Source of the DNA: Eutrophobius sp051275005
Lineage (GTDB): Bacteria; Pseudomonadota; Gammaproteobacteria; Eutrophobiales; Eutrophobiaceae
DNA length: 20,022 bases
Reading direction: 5' to 3'
Assembly (NCBI GenBank): GCA_051275005.1
Contig: JBNMOP010000049.1
Span: 1 to 20,022 of the forward strand
In this document: in pieces, positions 9,057 to 16,656 of the stretch
Position numbering within the stretch: position 1 is the stretch's first letter
How the letters are laid out: each line of letters starts with the position of its first letter
Position numbers and translations under genes: made by a program
The notes under the pieces: generated by a model
The model's input: only the letters and a program-made list of their open reading frames with translations
The model's database searches: none
What the model was told of the DNA's origin: nothing

Positions 9057-10029
9057 AATTAATATAATCAGAGGGGTTATCTTTGGTTTGTGTCTTAGCC
9101 TGTTTAATAGTTTATATGCACAAACAAGTGAACAACTTATTAACATGATGGCCTATGCCACCAAAAATTTGAATTATGAAGGAACTTTTATATTTTCACG
9201 TGGGGATGACATGGATGTTATGCGGATATTGCATCGGCTTGACGATAATGGTGAGAGAGAGAAAATAATTGCATTAACTGGACCTGCACGTGAAATTATT
9301 CGAAATAACGATACTGTTACTTGTATTTTCCCGGATAAACAGGAGGTCATGGTAGAACGGAGTAGGGCACAGGGGTTTCCCAGTAAACTACCTGAGGCAA
9401 TAGAAGTCCTCGCAAACTTTTATGAATTTTCTACTATTGGAGAAGAACGTATTGCCGGCAAGGATGCATGGGTGGTCCAAATCTTACCGAAGGATGAATT
9501 TCGTTACGGTTATCAACTTTGGATAGATAAAGAAAACCATCTATTATTAAAGTCTGAAATGCGAAATGATATGGGAAAATCTCTGGAGTTAGTAATGTTT
9601 ACTGATCTTGCGTTACGAGATTCCATTAGCGATGACATGTTTAAACCATCTGTCTCAGGTCATGAATACACATGGTACCAATATACACAAGAAGAGTATG
9701 AATCCGATAACAGTGCCGATAAAGGTCAACGAAATGGATGGCTAGTCACCTGGATGCCGGCCGGATTCAAATTGAATGAGTATGATGGCAATAGTAAGTC
9801 GATGAATAATTCAACCCTGGAACATATGATTTACAGCGATGGAATATCAACTGTCTCCATCTTCATTGAAAGTTTGAATGATCAGCTACCCATTAATACA
9901 GGCTCCATGAATATCGGTGGTGTAAATGTGTACTCCAGATCTACTGATGGGTTTCAGGTAACAGCTGTCGGAGAAGTGCCACAACCAACTATAATGAGAA
10001 TGGTTGATTCAGTCGTTGCCACAAGGTAA
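9049..10029 (+). CDS. rseB: Sigma-E regulatory protein RseB/MucB
   Basis: RseB is a periplasmic protein that binds the periplasmic part of RseA and shields it from site-1 cleavage until it senses mislocalised lipopolysaccharide or lipoproteins. The product has 326 residues (family about 318). Residues 1-24 form a signal peptide (hydrophobic core IIRGVIFGLCLSLF, cleavage likely after LYA). The N-terminal lipoprotein-carrier-like domain has the characteristic NYEGTFIFSRGDDMDVMRI segment and ends near residue 205. The smaller C-terminal domain includes GWLVTWMPAGF and the final MRMVDSVVATR, typical of the family. The ATG overlaps the end of rseA by 8 bases (ATGAGTAA), so translation is probably coupled. 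It completes the rpoE-rseA-rseB regulatory trio. Confidence 0.95.
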   Translation: MSKINIIRGVIFGLCLSLFNSLYAQTSEQLINMMAYATKNLNYEGTFIFSRGDDMDVMRILHRLDDNGEREKIIALTGPAREIIRNNDTVTCIFPDKQEVMVERSRAQGFPSKLPEAIEVLANFYEFSTIGEERIAGKDAWVVQILPKDEFRYGYQLWIDKENHLLLKSEMRNDMGKSLELVMFTDLALRDSISDDMFKPSVSGHEYTWYQYTQEEYESDNSADKGQRNGWLVTWMPAGFKLNEYDGNSKSMNNSTLEHMIYSDGISTVSIFIESLNDQLPINTGSMNIGGVNVYSRSTDGFQVTAVGEVPQPTIMRMVDSVVATR

Positions 10030-10122
10030 GTTCATCTTCAGTTAATAATATATTTACAAAGTAAATAATGTCACCAAACATTAAATTGTAGTTCAATTAA
10101 AATCAATTAAAAGAGATTACCG

Positions 10123-11541
10123 ATGATAAAGCATTCAAGAATATTTCTAGTATTAACTAGTATCTTATTATTTCTCTCGTCACAATTATTAATTGCACAG
10201 TCACTCCCGGATTTTACGCCACTCATTGAAAAAAATTCTCCTGCGGTTGTTAATATAAGTACGACTCAAAAAACTGAAAAACAACAGCAATTTGTTATGC
10301 CTGATATTCCAGAGGATAGTCCGTTCTATGAATTCTTTGAAAAATATTTTAATCAAAATCCTCAACAAAGGCCTCCATCCACAGAGCAATCATCTTTGGG
10401 ATCAGGGTTTATAATTACAAAGGATGGCTACATAATTACAAATAACCATGTTGTATCAGATGCGGATGAAATTATAGTTAAGTTAAATGACAGAAGGGAA
10501 TTTGTCGCAGAAGTAATCGGAACTGATCCGCGTAGTGATATTGCAGTTATTAAAATAGATAGTGATAACCTGCCTGTACTAAAATTGGGAGATTCCTCAA
10601 ATTTAAAAGTTGGAGAATGGGTCCTTGCTATCGGATCGCCATTTGGTTTTGACAAATCAGTTACGCAAGGCATTGTGAGTGCAATGGGACGTAGTTTACC
10701 CAATGATAGTTATGTCCCATTTATTCAAACTGATGTGGCAATAAATCCAGGTAATTCTGGTGGGCCACTTTTTAATTTAAATGGTGAGGTGATCGGCGTC
10801 AATTCACAAATATATAGCCGAAATGGTGGGTATATGGGATTATCATTTGCAGTCCCTATAAATGTAGTGACTGATGTTTATGAGCAAATTATAAATAAAG
10901 GCTCTGTATCCAGAGGATGGTTAGGGGTAATTATTCAGGATGTAACGCGCGAATTGGCAGAATCGTTTGGAATGGATATTCCAGGCGGTGCGCTTGTATC
11001 TCGGGTTTTACCAGATACGCCTGCCGAAAGATCTGATCTGGAAATAGGTGACGTAATAATTAAATTTAATAATCATGAGGTTGGTAGACAAAAAGATTTA
11101 CCTCCAATTGTTGGGACTACAAAAATAGGTGCAAAAGTGCCAGTTGATGTGATACGCGCTGGAAAGAAAAAGACCCTAATGGTAACGATAGAGGAATTGC
11201 CAGAAAATTTGTCAACTGCCCAAAATGAAACAGATAATAAACTGAATAAGATCGAAAAGAATCCGTTAAATGTTGTCGTTGAAGAGCCTAGTCAAGAAGA
11301 ACGGGAGCAATATCAGATAGAGGATTATGGCGTCGTGGTGAAATCACTAGAAGAGGGCCCAGCGAGCCTGGCAGGAATTCGAGAAGGTGATGTCATCTTA
11401 TTGCTAGATAATGAAAAAGTAACTAATGTTAAAGAATTTGATCGGTTAATTAAGAAAATTCCGAGAAATAAATCGATTCCAGTATTAATTCAACGTCGAG
11501 GGAACCCTACTTTTCTAGCATTAAAATTGGAAGATGAGTAA
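10123..11541 (+). CDS. mucD: Periplasmic serine protease MucD/DegP (HtrA family)
   Basis: HtrA proteases degrade or refold damaged envelope proteins in the periplasm. The 472-residue product (P. aeruginosa MucD 474) starts with a signal peptide (residues 1-25, cleavage likely after LIA), then a trypsin-like domain with an intact triad: His109 in ITNNHVVSDA, Asp139 in RSDIAVIK, and Ser212 in INPGNSGGPLFN. Two PDZ domains follow, at about 265-355 (begins RGWLGV) and 380-470 (YGVVVKSLEEGPASLAG). The ATG at 10123 has AAGAGA at about the right distance. A 93-base gap separates it from rseB, and this is where mucC/rseC lies in Pseudomonas; no such gene is present. Position after rseB and family make MucD the better name than DegQ. 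It probably answers to sigma-E, directly or by read-through. Confidence 0.95.
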   Translation: MIKHSRIFLVLTSILLFLSSQLLIAQSLPDFTPLIEKNSPAVVNISTTQKTEKQQQFVMPDIPEDSPFYEFFEKYFNQNPQQRPPSTEQSSLGSGFIITKDGYIITNNHVVSDADEIIVKLNDRREFVAEVIGTDPRSDIAVIKIDSDNLPVLKLGDSSNLKVGEWVLAIGSPFGFDKSVTQGIVSAMGRSLPNDSYVPFIQTDVAINPGNSGGPLFNLNGEVIGVNSQIYSRNGGYMGLSFAVPINVVTDVYEQIINKGSVSRGWLGVIIQDVTRELAESFGMDIPGGALVSRVLPDTPAERSDLEIGDVIIKFNNHEVGRQKDLPPIVGTTKIGAKVPVDVIRAGKKKTLMVTIEELPENLSTAQNETDNKLNKIEKNPLNVVVEEPSQEEREQYQIEDYGVVVKSLEEGPASLAGIREGDVILLLDNEKVTNVKEFDRLIKKIPRNKSIPVLIQRRGNPTFLALKLEDE

Positions 11542-11773
11542 GGCAATAGAATTCTTTCTATATACCAAGCCTAATTGTTCATTATGCGATATCTTAATAG
11601 GTGCTTTAGATGAGAAGGAAATACGGTTTCAAAAAATAAATATTGAAGTCGATCCAGAATTAATGCATAGATATGGTGCAAGAATTCCGGTATTGGTTGC
11701 AGACAATAAGGAGATTTGCGAAGGGTCTTTAGATACAGAATATCTTGATAGATTTATAGCAACCAATTCGTAA
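11534..11773 (+). CDS. Small glutaredoxin-like protein (DUF836 family)
   Basis: The product is a 79-residue thioredoxin-fold protein without signal peptide, so it should be cytosolic. It begins with a beta strand followed by TKPNCSLCD, giving a CxxC pair (Cys-Ser-Leu-Cys, about residues 16-19). A helix and a strand follow, then the cis-proline element ARIPVLV typical of glutaredoxin folds and a terminal helix. Length and motifs fit the glutaredoxin-like DUF836 family. Its substrate is not known from sequence, and lack of a glutathione-binding signature leaves the name glutaredoxin provisional. The ATG overlaps the mucD stop by 8 bases (ATGAGTAA), so it is very likely translated in tandem with the protease. 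Homologues are found next to lepA in other gammaproteobacteria. Confidence 0.85.
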   Translation: MSKAIEFFLYTKPNCSLCDILIGALDEKEIRFQKINIEVDPELMHRYGARIPVLVADNKEICEGSLDTEYLDRFIATNS

Positions 11774-11992
11774 AATTCAGTTAAAAACGCCACACAAGTG
11801 AGGTAAACCAAACTGAATAATCAGATCCAGTTATTTCTTAAGTACAACGTGAATCTACGTGCCAATTAATCCAATAACAAATAAGTTATAATTTAACTGT
11901 AAATCTACTAGAATCCGCCCCTTCATTATTTTTCCATACTGTATCGTCGTTTTTAATTTTATATATAACATAATATGAGGATATTAAATTAA
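11774..11992. promoter_or_regulatory. Spacer before lepA with likely promoter
   Basis: No gene is visible in this 219-base gap. An 8-base inverted repeat ATTCAGTT / AACTGAAT lies at 11775-11782 and 11811-11818 with a 28-base interior and no trailing T run, so it is not a standard terminator. A perfect TATAAT at 11887-11892 could be the -10 of the lepA-lepB-rnc-era promoter, but no good -35 hexamer lies 16-18 bases upstream. GAGG at 11977-11980 is the only Shine-Dalgarno-like element ahead of lepA. The length of the gap, against the tight spacing either side, supports a new transcription start here. Confidence 0.4.
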
Positions 11993-13798
11993 TTGAGTAA
12001 CATGGAGTTAATCAGGAATTTTTCAATTATTGCACATATTGATCATGGCAAGTCAACACTTGCTGATCGATTAATACAGATTTGCGGTGGATTAACTGAA
12101 AGAGAGATGTCAAATCAAGTTTTGGACTCTATGGATATTGAGAAAGAGCGGGGGATTACAATCAAGGCTCAGAGTGTAAGTTTGGATTATAAGTCTAGTG
12201 ATGGAAAAATCTATAAACTAAATTTAATTGATACGCCAGGACATGTGGACTTCAGTTATGAAGTATCTCGGTCATTAAGTGCTTGTGAAGGTGCATTGCT
12301 AGTAGTAGATGCTGCTCAAGGAGTGGAGGCTCAAAGTGTTGCCAATTGTTTTACCGCATTAGAACATAATCTTGAAATATTGCCGGTAATTAATAAAATC
12401 GATTTGCCATCTGCGGATTCGGAAAAAGTGATAACTGAAATTGAAGAGATCATTGGATTGGACGCAACAGAGGCATTACTAGTAAGTGCAAAAACCGGGC
12501 AAGGCGTTCCAGAATTACTGGAAGCAATTGTAAATAAAATACCACCTCCAAACGGAAATAGAGATGAATCATTAAGGGCCTTGATAATAGATTCCTGGTT
12601 TGATAACTATCTTGGAGTTGTTTCCCTTGTACGCGTTGTAGATGGAAGTGTAACAGTAGGAGATAAGATAAAAATCATATCTACGGGGATACTTTATCAA
12701 ATTGATGAATTAGGTATATTTACACCAAAACGGACTCCAAAAAAGATTCTCAATGCTGGGGAAGTAGGTTATATCGTCGCAGGTATAAAGGCAATTCATG
12801 GTGCTCCAGTTGGCGATACTATTACCTCATCCGTTAATCCATCGACAACTCAGCTCTCTGGCTTCCAGAAAATTAAGCCTAGAGTTTTTGCTGGCCTATT
12901 TCCAGTGGACTCTAATGAATACGAGGATTTAAGAGAAGCAATAGATAAATTAAATCTTAATGATGCTGCGTTATTTTCTGAACCTGAGACGTCACAAGCA
13001 TTGGGATTTGGTTTTCGTTGTGGATTTCTTGGCATGTTGCATCTGGAAATAGTTCAGGAACGTCTGGAACGTGAGTATGGCCTCAATTTAATTACTACAG
13101 CACCAACGGTAATATATGAAGTTAATTTGACCTCAGGTGAAACGATATACATAGATAATCCTTCAAAATTACCCCAACTCGATAAAGTAAATGAAATTCG
13201 AGAACCAATTATAAATGCTGATATTCTTGTGCCACAGGAATATCTTGGGAATGTAATAACTCTATGTATTGAGAAAAGGGGTAATCAAAAAAAATTACAT
13301 TATGTAGGTAAGCAGATTTCTCTAACATTTGAATTGCCTATGAGTGAGGTTGTATTAGATTTTTTTGATCGATTAAAATCAGTCAGTCGCGGTTATGCTT
13401 CATTTGATTACCAATTTTCGCGATATCAAACAGCATCTTTAGTTAAGCTTGATATTTTAATTAACAATGAACGTGTTGATGCATTATCATCCATAGTACA
13501 TCGTGATCACGCGGATAGACGTGGTAGGGACCTTGCATCTAAAATGAAGGAATTTATCCCCAGACAAATGTATGAGGTTGCAATACAAGCAGCGATTGGT
13601 GCAAAGATAATTTCAAGAGAAAACGTAAAGGCACTTAGAAAAAATGTTACAGCAAAATGCTATGGTGGAGATATTAGCAGGAAAAGAAAATTACTTGAGA
13701 AACAAAAAGCAGGAAAAAAACGTATGAAGCAATTTGGATCAATTGAAATACCGCAATCAGCTTTTATGGCAATCCTGCATGTGGGAAAAGATTCATGA
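11993..13798 (+). CDS. lepA: Elongation factor 4 (LepA)
   Basis: LepA/EF4 is a ribosome-associated translational GTPase that can back-translocate stalled ribosomes and affects initiation and ribosome assembly. The 601 residues (E. coli 599) contain G1 AHIDHGKST, the switch region EKERGITIKAQ, G3 DTPGHVDF, G4 NKID and the SAKTG element. Domain II, domains III and V, and the LepA-specific C-terminal domain follow, with the final RKRKLLEKQKAGKKRMK segment conserved. Start choice is open. A TTG at 11993 gives MSNMELIRNF, which matches the length of the P. aeruginosa N terminus and has GAGG 12 bases upstream. An ATG at 12002 gives MELIRNF, like E. coli. It overlaps lepB by four bases (ATGA). Confidence 0.97.
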   Translation: MSNMELIRNFSIIAHIDHGKSTLADRLIQICGGLTEREMSNQVLDSMDIEKERGITIKAQSVSLDYKSSDGKIYKLNLIDTPGHVDFSYEVSRSLSACEGALLVVDAAQGVEAQSVANCFTALEHNLEILPVINKIDLPSADSEKVITEIEEIIGLDATEALLVSAKTGQGVPELLEAIVNKIPPPNGNRDESLRALIIDSWFDNYLGVVSLVRVVDGSVTVGDKIKIISTGILYQIDELGIFTPKRTPKKILNAGEVGYIVAGIKAIHGAPVGDTITSSVNPSTTQLSGFQKIKPRVFAGLFPVDSNEYEDLREAIDKLNLNDAALFSEPETSQALGFGFRCGFLGMLHLEIVQERLEREYGLNLITTAPTVIYEVNLTSGETIYIDNPSKLPQLDKVNEIREPIINADILVPQEYLGNVITLCIEKRGNQKKLHYVGKQISLTFELPMSEVVLDFFDRLKSVSRGYASFDYQFSRYQTASLVKLDILINNERVDALSSIVHRDHADRRGRDLASKMKEFIPRQMYEVAIQAAIGAKIISRENVKALRKNVTAKCYGGDISRKRKLLEKQKAGKKRMKQFGSIEIPQSAFMAILHVGKDS

Positions 13799-14601
13799 AC
13801 TTTGATTTTTCATTAGCGCTAGTAATACTGACTTTTATCAGTGGCATAATTTGGGCATTTGATAGCTTAATTTTGAAGTCACGTAGATTGGCTGTTCTAG
13901 AAGAAAATGAATTATTGGAAAGTGAAGATACATCTGAACCAATTTGGGTGGAGTATGCCCGTTCTTTTTTTCCGGTATTTTTAATTGTCTTGATATTACG
14001 TTCATTTCTGGTTGAACCCTTTAGAATCCCATCAGCATCGATGATGCCTACACTATTGATTGGTGATTTTATCCTAGTAAATAAGTATGAATATGGCATC
14101 CGATTACCAGTACTTCATAACAAGATTATTGCTAATAAAACCCCGAAAAGAGGCGATGTTGTGGTTTTTAGATATCCAGAAGATCCGAGTATTCCGTTTA
14201 TTAAGCGAGTAATTGGGATTCCGGGAGATCATGTCGAATACATAAATAAAACCATATATATCAATGGCGTAGAGAAGAGTCAACGTCAAAATGGCGAGTA
14301 TGAAGCATTTGGTTCGGGCATGATGGCTGACGGAGAACATTGGATAACAGAATTTCTAGATGATGCTACACATGATATTCTGACCTCGAAGAATGGAAGA
14401 CCCGCAATAAATTTTGAAACGACAGTACCAGATGATATGTTTTTTGTACTTGGGGACAATCGTGATAATAGTAGGGACTCCCGTTATTGGGGCTTTGTCC
14501 CGGATGCTAATCTGGTAGGTAGGGCATTTTATGTTTGGATGAACTGGGATAGCAAAAATGGTGGCATTAGTTGGAGCCGAATTGGTACTATACTGCAATA
14601 G
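13795..14601 (+). CDS. lepB: Signal peptidase I LepB
   Basis: LepB is the inner-membrane serine/lysine protease that removes signal peptides from exported pre-proteins. The 268-residue product has two N-terminal membrane segments (about residues 3-25 and 50-68) separated by a short charged cytoplasmic loop. The periplasmic catalytic domain follows, with box B IPSASMMPTL (nucleophile Ser82), box D RYPEDPSIPFIKRVIGIPGD (general base Lys137) and box E GDNRDNSRDSRYWGFVP. It is shorter than E. coli LepB (324) but near the size in Pseudomonas. Its ATG lies in the ATGA overlap with the lepA stop, indicating translational coupling. Secreted proteins in the window such as RseB and MucD would be its substrates. 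Confidence 0.96.
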   Translation: MNFDFSLALVILTFISGIIWAFDSLILKSRRLAVLEENELLESEDTSEPIWVEYARSFFPVFLIVLILRSFLVEPFRIPSASMMPTLLIGDFILVNKYEYGIRLPVLHNKIIANKTPKRGDVVVFRYPEDPSIPFIKRVIGIPGDHVEYINKTIYINGVEKSQRQNGEYEAFGSGMMADGEHWITEFLDDATHDILTSKNGRPAINFETTVPDDMFFVLGDNRDNSRDSRYWGFVPDANLVGRAFYVWMNWDSKNGGISWSRIGTILQ

Positions 14602-14627
14602 ATAATATATCGATAGGGGAATAAACG

Positions 14628-15041
14628 ATGAAACAAACATTACACAAACAGTCTGGATTAACCTTTATAGGTCTAGTATTGATATTAGGCACACTTGCTT
14701 TGGTAGTAGTATTTGCCTTAAGACTTTTTCCATTATATAACGAAAAGTTTCAAATCCAGGCAGCTATGGAATCAGTTGCAGCTCAACCTGATTCGGATAA
14801 AAAGAGTATTGGAGAAACTCGCTCAGCTTTTTTGCGTGCAATCGCAGTATCCAGTGTCAATACAATAAATTCTGGCAATATTAAAGACTATGTTGATCTT
14901 GTTAAACCGAAAAAAAGTGGTGAATCACCAATGTTACGTTTACATTATCAATCAACTAATAAGTTGTTTGCTGATGTTCAACTGTTATTGACTTTTGACG
15001 AACAGATACCATTAGGCAAATCTGCTGGCACAGGAAATTAA
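14628..15041 (+). CDS. DUF4845 family membrane protein, prepilin-like N terminus
   Basis: This 137-residue protein lies between lepB and rnc, where DUF4845 proteins occur in Pseudomonas and many other beta/gammaproteobacteria. A short basic start (MKQTLHKQSG) precedes one hydrophobic segment (about residues 11-32, LTFIGLVLILGTLALVVVFA); the rest is predicted periplasmic. The basic leader, Gly and then LTFIGL resemble a type IV prepilin cleavage site, but the usual Glu at +5 is Gly. The soluble part has an RSAFLRAIAVSS-type helix and no motif I can tie to catalysis. A good ribosome-binding site AGGGGA (14615-14620) lies seven bases before the ATG. Function is unknown; a link to signal peptidase or RNase III is only suggested by position. 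It ends 15 bases before rnc. Confidence 0.85.
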   Translation: MKQTLHKQSGLTFIGLVLILGTLALVVVFALRLFPLYNEKFQIQAAMESVAAQPDSDKKSIGETRSAFLRAIAVSSVNTINSGNIKDYVDLVKPKKSGESPMLRLHYQSTNKLFADVQLLLTFDEQIPLGKSAGTGN

Positions 15042-15056
15042 TAGTCAGACGCTAAA

Positions 15057-15719
15057 GTGTCTTTTATACAACTGGATTACACCTTTAACAATAAAGGCTT
15101 ACTTGAAACAGCATTAACTCATAGAAGTCTTGGTCAGTATAATTACGAACGACTTGAGTTCTTGGGTGATTCAATACTTGGATTTGTTATCACTGAGAAT
15201 TTATTCCTCGCGTTTCCCAAAGAACCGGAGGGTATCTTAACAATATTAAGAGCGAATCTGGTCAATAAAGAATCTTTAGCGAAACTTGCCAGAGCACTGG
15301 AACTTGGTGAACACATTCGGTTGGGACCAGGGGAGCGCAAGAGTGGTGGCTGGCGGCGTGATTCTATTCTTGCCAATACCCTGGAAGCAATAATTGGTGC
15401 GGTATACCTCGATTCTGATTTCTCTCAATGTAAACAATTCATTTTATCTCTGTATAAAGAGATGCTGGATGAACTCGATATAGACAATATTACTAAAGAT
15501 CCAAAGACTGTTTTACAGGAATTGTTGCAATCAAGAAAAATGTCCCTGCCAGTTTATAAAGTTATTGCTGAAAATGGAGAAGCGCACAAGCGTATCTTTA
15601 CAGTATCCTGCGAAATAACTGAACTTGAACAACAGGTTCAGGCAGAGGGTAAGAGTAAACGATTTGCAGAACAATCGGCTGCCAGCAAAGCATTAAAATT
15701 ACTTGATAGCAGAATATGA
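15057..15719 (+). CDS. rnc: Ribonuclease III
   Basis: RNase III cleaves double-stranded RNA, maturing rRNA precursors and many mRNAs and small-RNA duplexes. The 220-residue product (E. coli 226) has the endonuclease domain with signature ERLEFLGDS (Glu31, Glu34, Asp38), an acidic Glu58 and the second metal region ILANTLEAIIG (Asn107, Glu110). A C-terminal double-stranded-RNA-binding domain follows from about residue 148 (DPKTVLQELLQ) to AEQSAASKALKLL. Asn107 stands where E. coli has Asp114. The start is a GTG, since TAG at 15042-15044 closes the frame upstream and the resulting N terminus fits the family; no strong ribosome-binding site is seen. It overlaps era by four bases (ATGA), the classic rnc-era coupling. 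Confidence 0.96.
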   Translation: MSFIQLDYTFNNKGLLETALTHRSLGQYNYERLEFLGDSILGFVITENLFLAFPKEPEGILTILRANLVNKESLAKLARALELGEHIRLGPGERKSGGWRRDSILANTLEAIIGAVYLDSDFSQCKQFILSLYKEMLDELDIDNITKDPKTVLQELLQSRKMSLPVYKVIAENGEAHKRIFTVSCEITELEQQVQAEGKSKRFAEQSAASKALKLLDSRI

Positions 15720-16642
15720 TAGGTAATCTTCCTAAGGATATAAACTCATCCTTTCAGTGTGGATATATTACAATTTTGGGTAGACCGAATGTTGGCAAAT
15801 CCACTTTGCTGAACCATTTATTAGATCAGAAAATAAGTATTACATCGAGGAAACCTCAAACCACACGTAGCCAGGTTTTAGGTGTTAAAACAGATAAAAC
15901 CTCTCAGGCAATATATATAGATACCCCCGGTATTCAGAAAGTATACGATAGCCCCGTCCACCGGTTGATGACGAGTGAAGCAAAAAACAGCCTGGATCAG
16001 GTTAATATAGTTATATTTATGATAGAAGCGCTGAAATGGACCGACGCAGATAAATATATCGTTAAACTTATAAGAGAATCAAGCTTGCCAGTAATTACAG
16101 CCATCAACAAGATTGATAAGGTAAAAAAGGTAAATGATTTATTACCTTTTATTAACAAAATATCTGTTGAATTAGATGGGTTTGAGATCGTACCTGTTTC
16201 AGCAAAGTCCGGTGACAACATTAACAATCTAGAACAACTCGTTTTATCTTTATTGCCACATGGTCCGCCACAATATTCAGATGATTATATTACAAATCGT
16301 AGTAAAAAATTTCTTGCAGCAGAATTCATCAGAGAAAAACTGATTAACAGATTAGGGGATGAATTACCTTACAGAATTACCGTTACTATTGAGGAGTTTA
16401 AAGAAGATATTGGAATTATTTGGATAAAAGCCATTGTTTGGGTTGAAGGAAAAAGTCAAAAAAATATTGTTATAGGCAAGAATGGAAAAATATTAAAATT
16501 GGCTGGTGAGGCTGCTCGTAAGGATTTGGAACGCCTTTATGATAAAAAAGTATTTCTTCGGAGTTGGGTTAAAGTTATGAAAAACTGGAGCCAATCGGAT
16601 GAGTTACTTGCTGAGCTAGGATTAACTGATAATCAAACCTGA
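15716..16642 (+). CDS. era: GTPase Era
   Basis: Era is a Ras-like GTPase that binds the 3' end of 16S rRNA during small-subunit maturation. The 308 residues (E. coli 301) carry G1 GRPNVGKST (22-30), switch residues around KPQTTRSQV, G3 DTPGI, G4 NKID and G5 SAKSG. The C-terminal KH domain follows, with VEGKSQKNIVIGKNGKILK and a terminal RSWVKVMKNWS, both conserved. The first dozen residues are a short extension before the family-typical CGYITILG strand. Its ATG sits in the stop of rnc, so the RNA nuclease and the assembly GTPase, both acting on rRNA, are translated together. Identification is secure. Confidence 0.97.
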   Translation: MIGNLPKDINSSFQCGYITILGRPNVGKSTLLNHLLDQKISITSRKPQTTRSQVLGVKTDKTSQAIYIDTPGIQKVYDSPVHRLMTSEAKNSLDQVNIVIFMIEALKWTDADKYIVKLIRESSLPVITAINKIDKVKKVNDLLPFINKISVELDGFEIVPVSAKSGDNINNLEQLVLSLLPHGPPQYSDDYITNRSKKFLAAEFIREKLINRLGDELPYRITVTIEEFKEDIGIIWIKAIVWVEGKSQKNIVIGKNGKILKLAGEAARKDLERLYDKKVFLRSWVKVMKNWSQSDELLAELGLTDNQT

Positions 16643-16656
16643 TTAATTAACCGACT

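Noticed and set aside
13764..14640. Three open frames on the minus strand across lepB (13764-14099, 14104-14340, 14356-14640)
   Set aside because: They are antisense to a complete signal peptidase I gene with all catalytic boxes, and none has a recognisable product.
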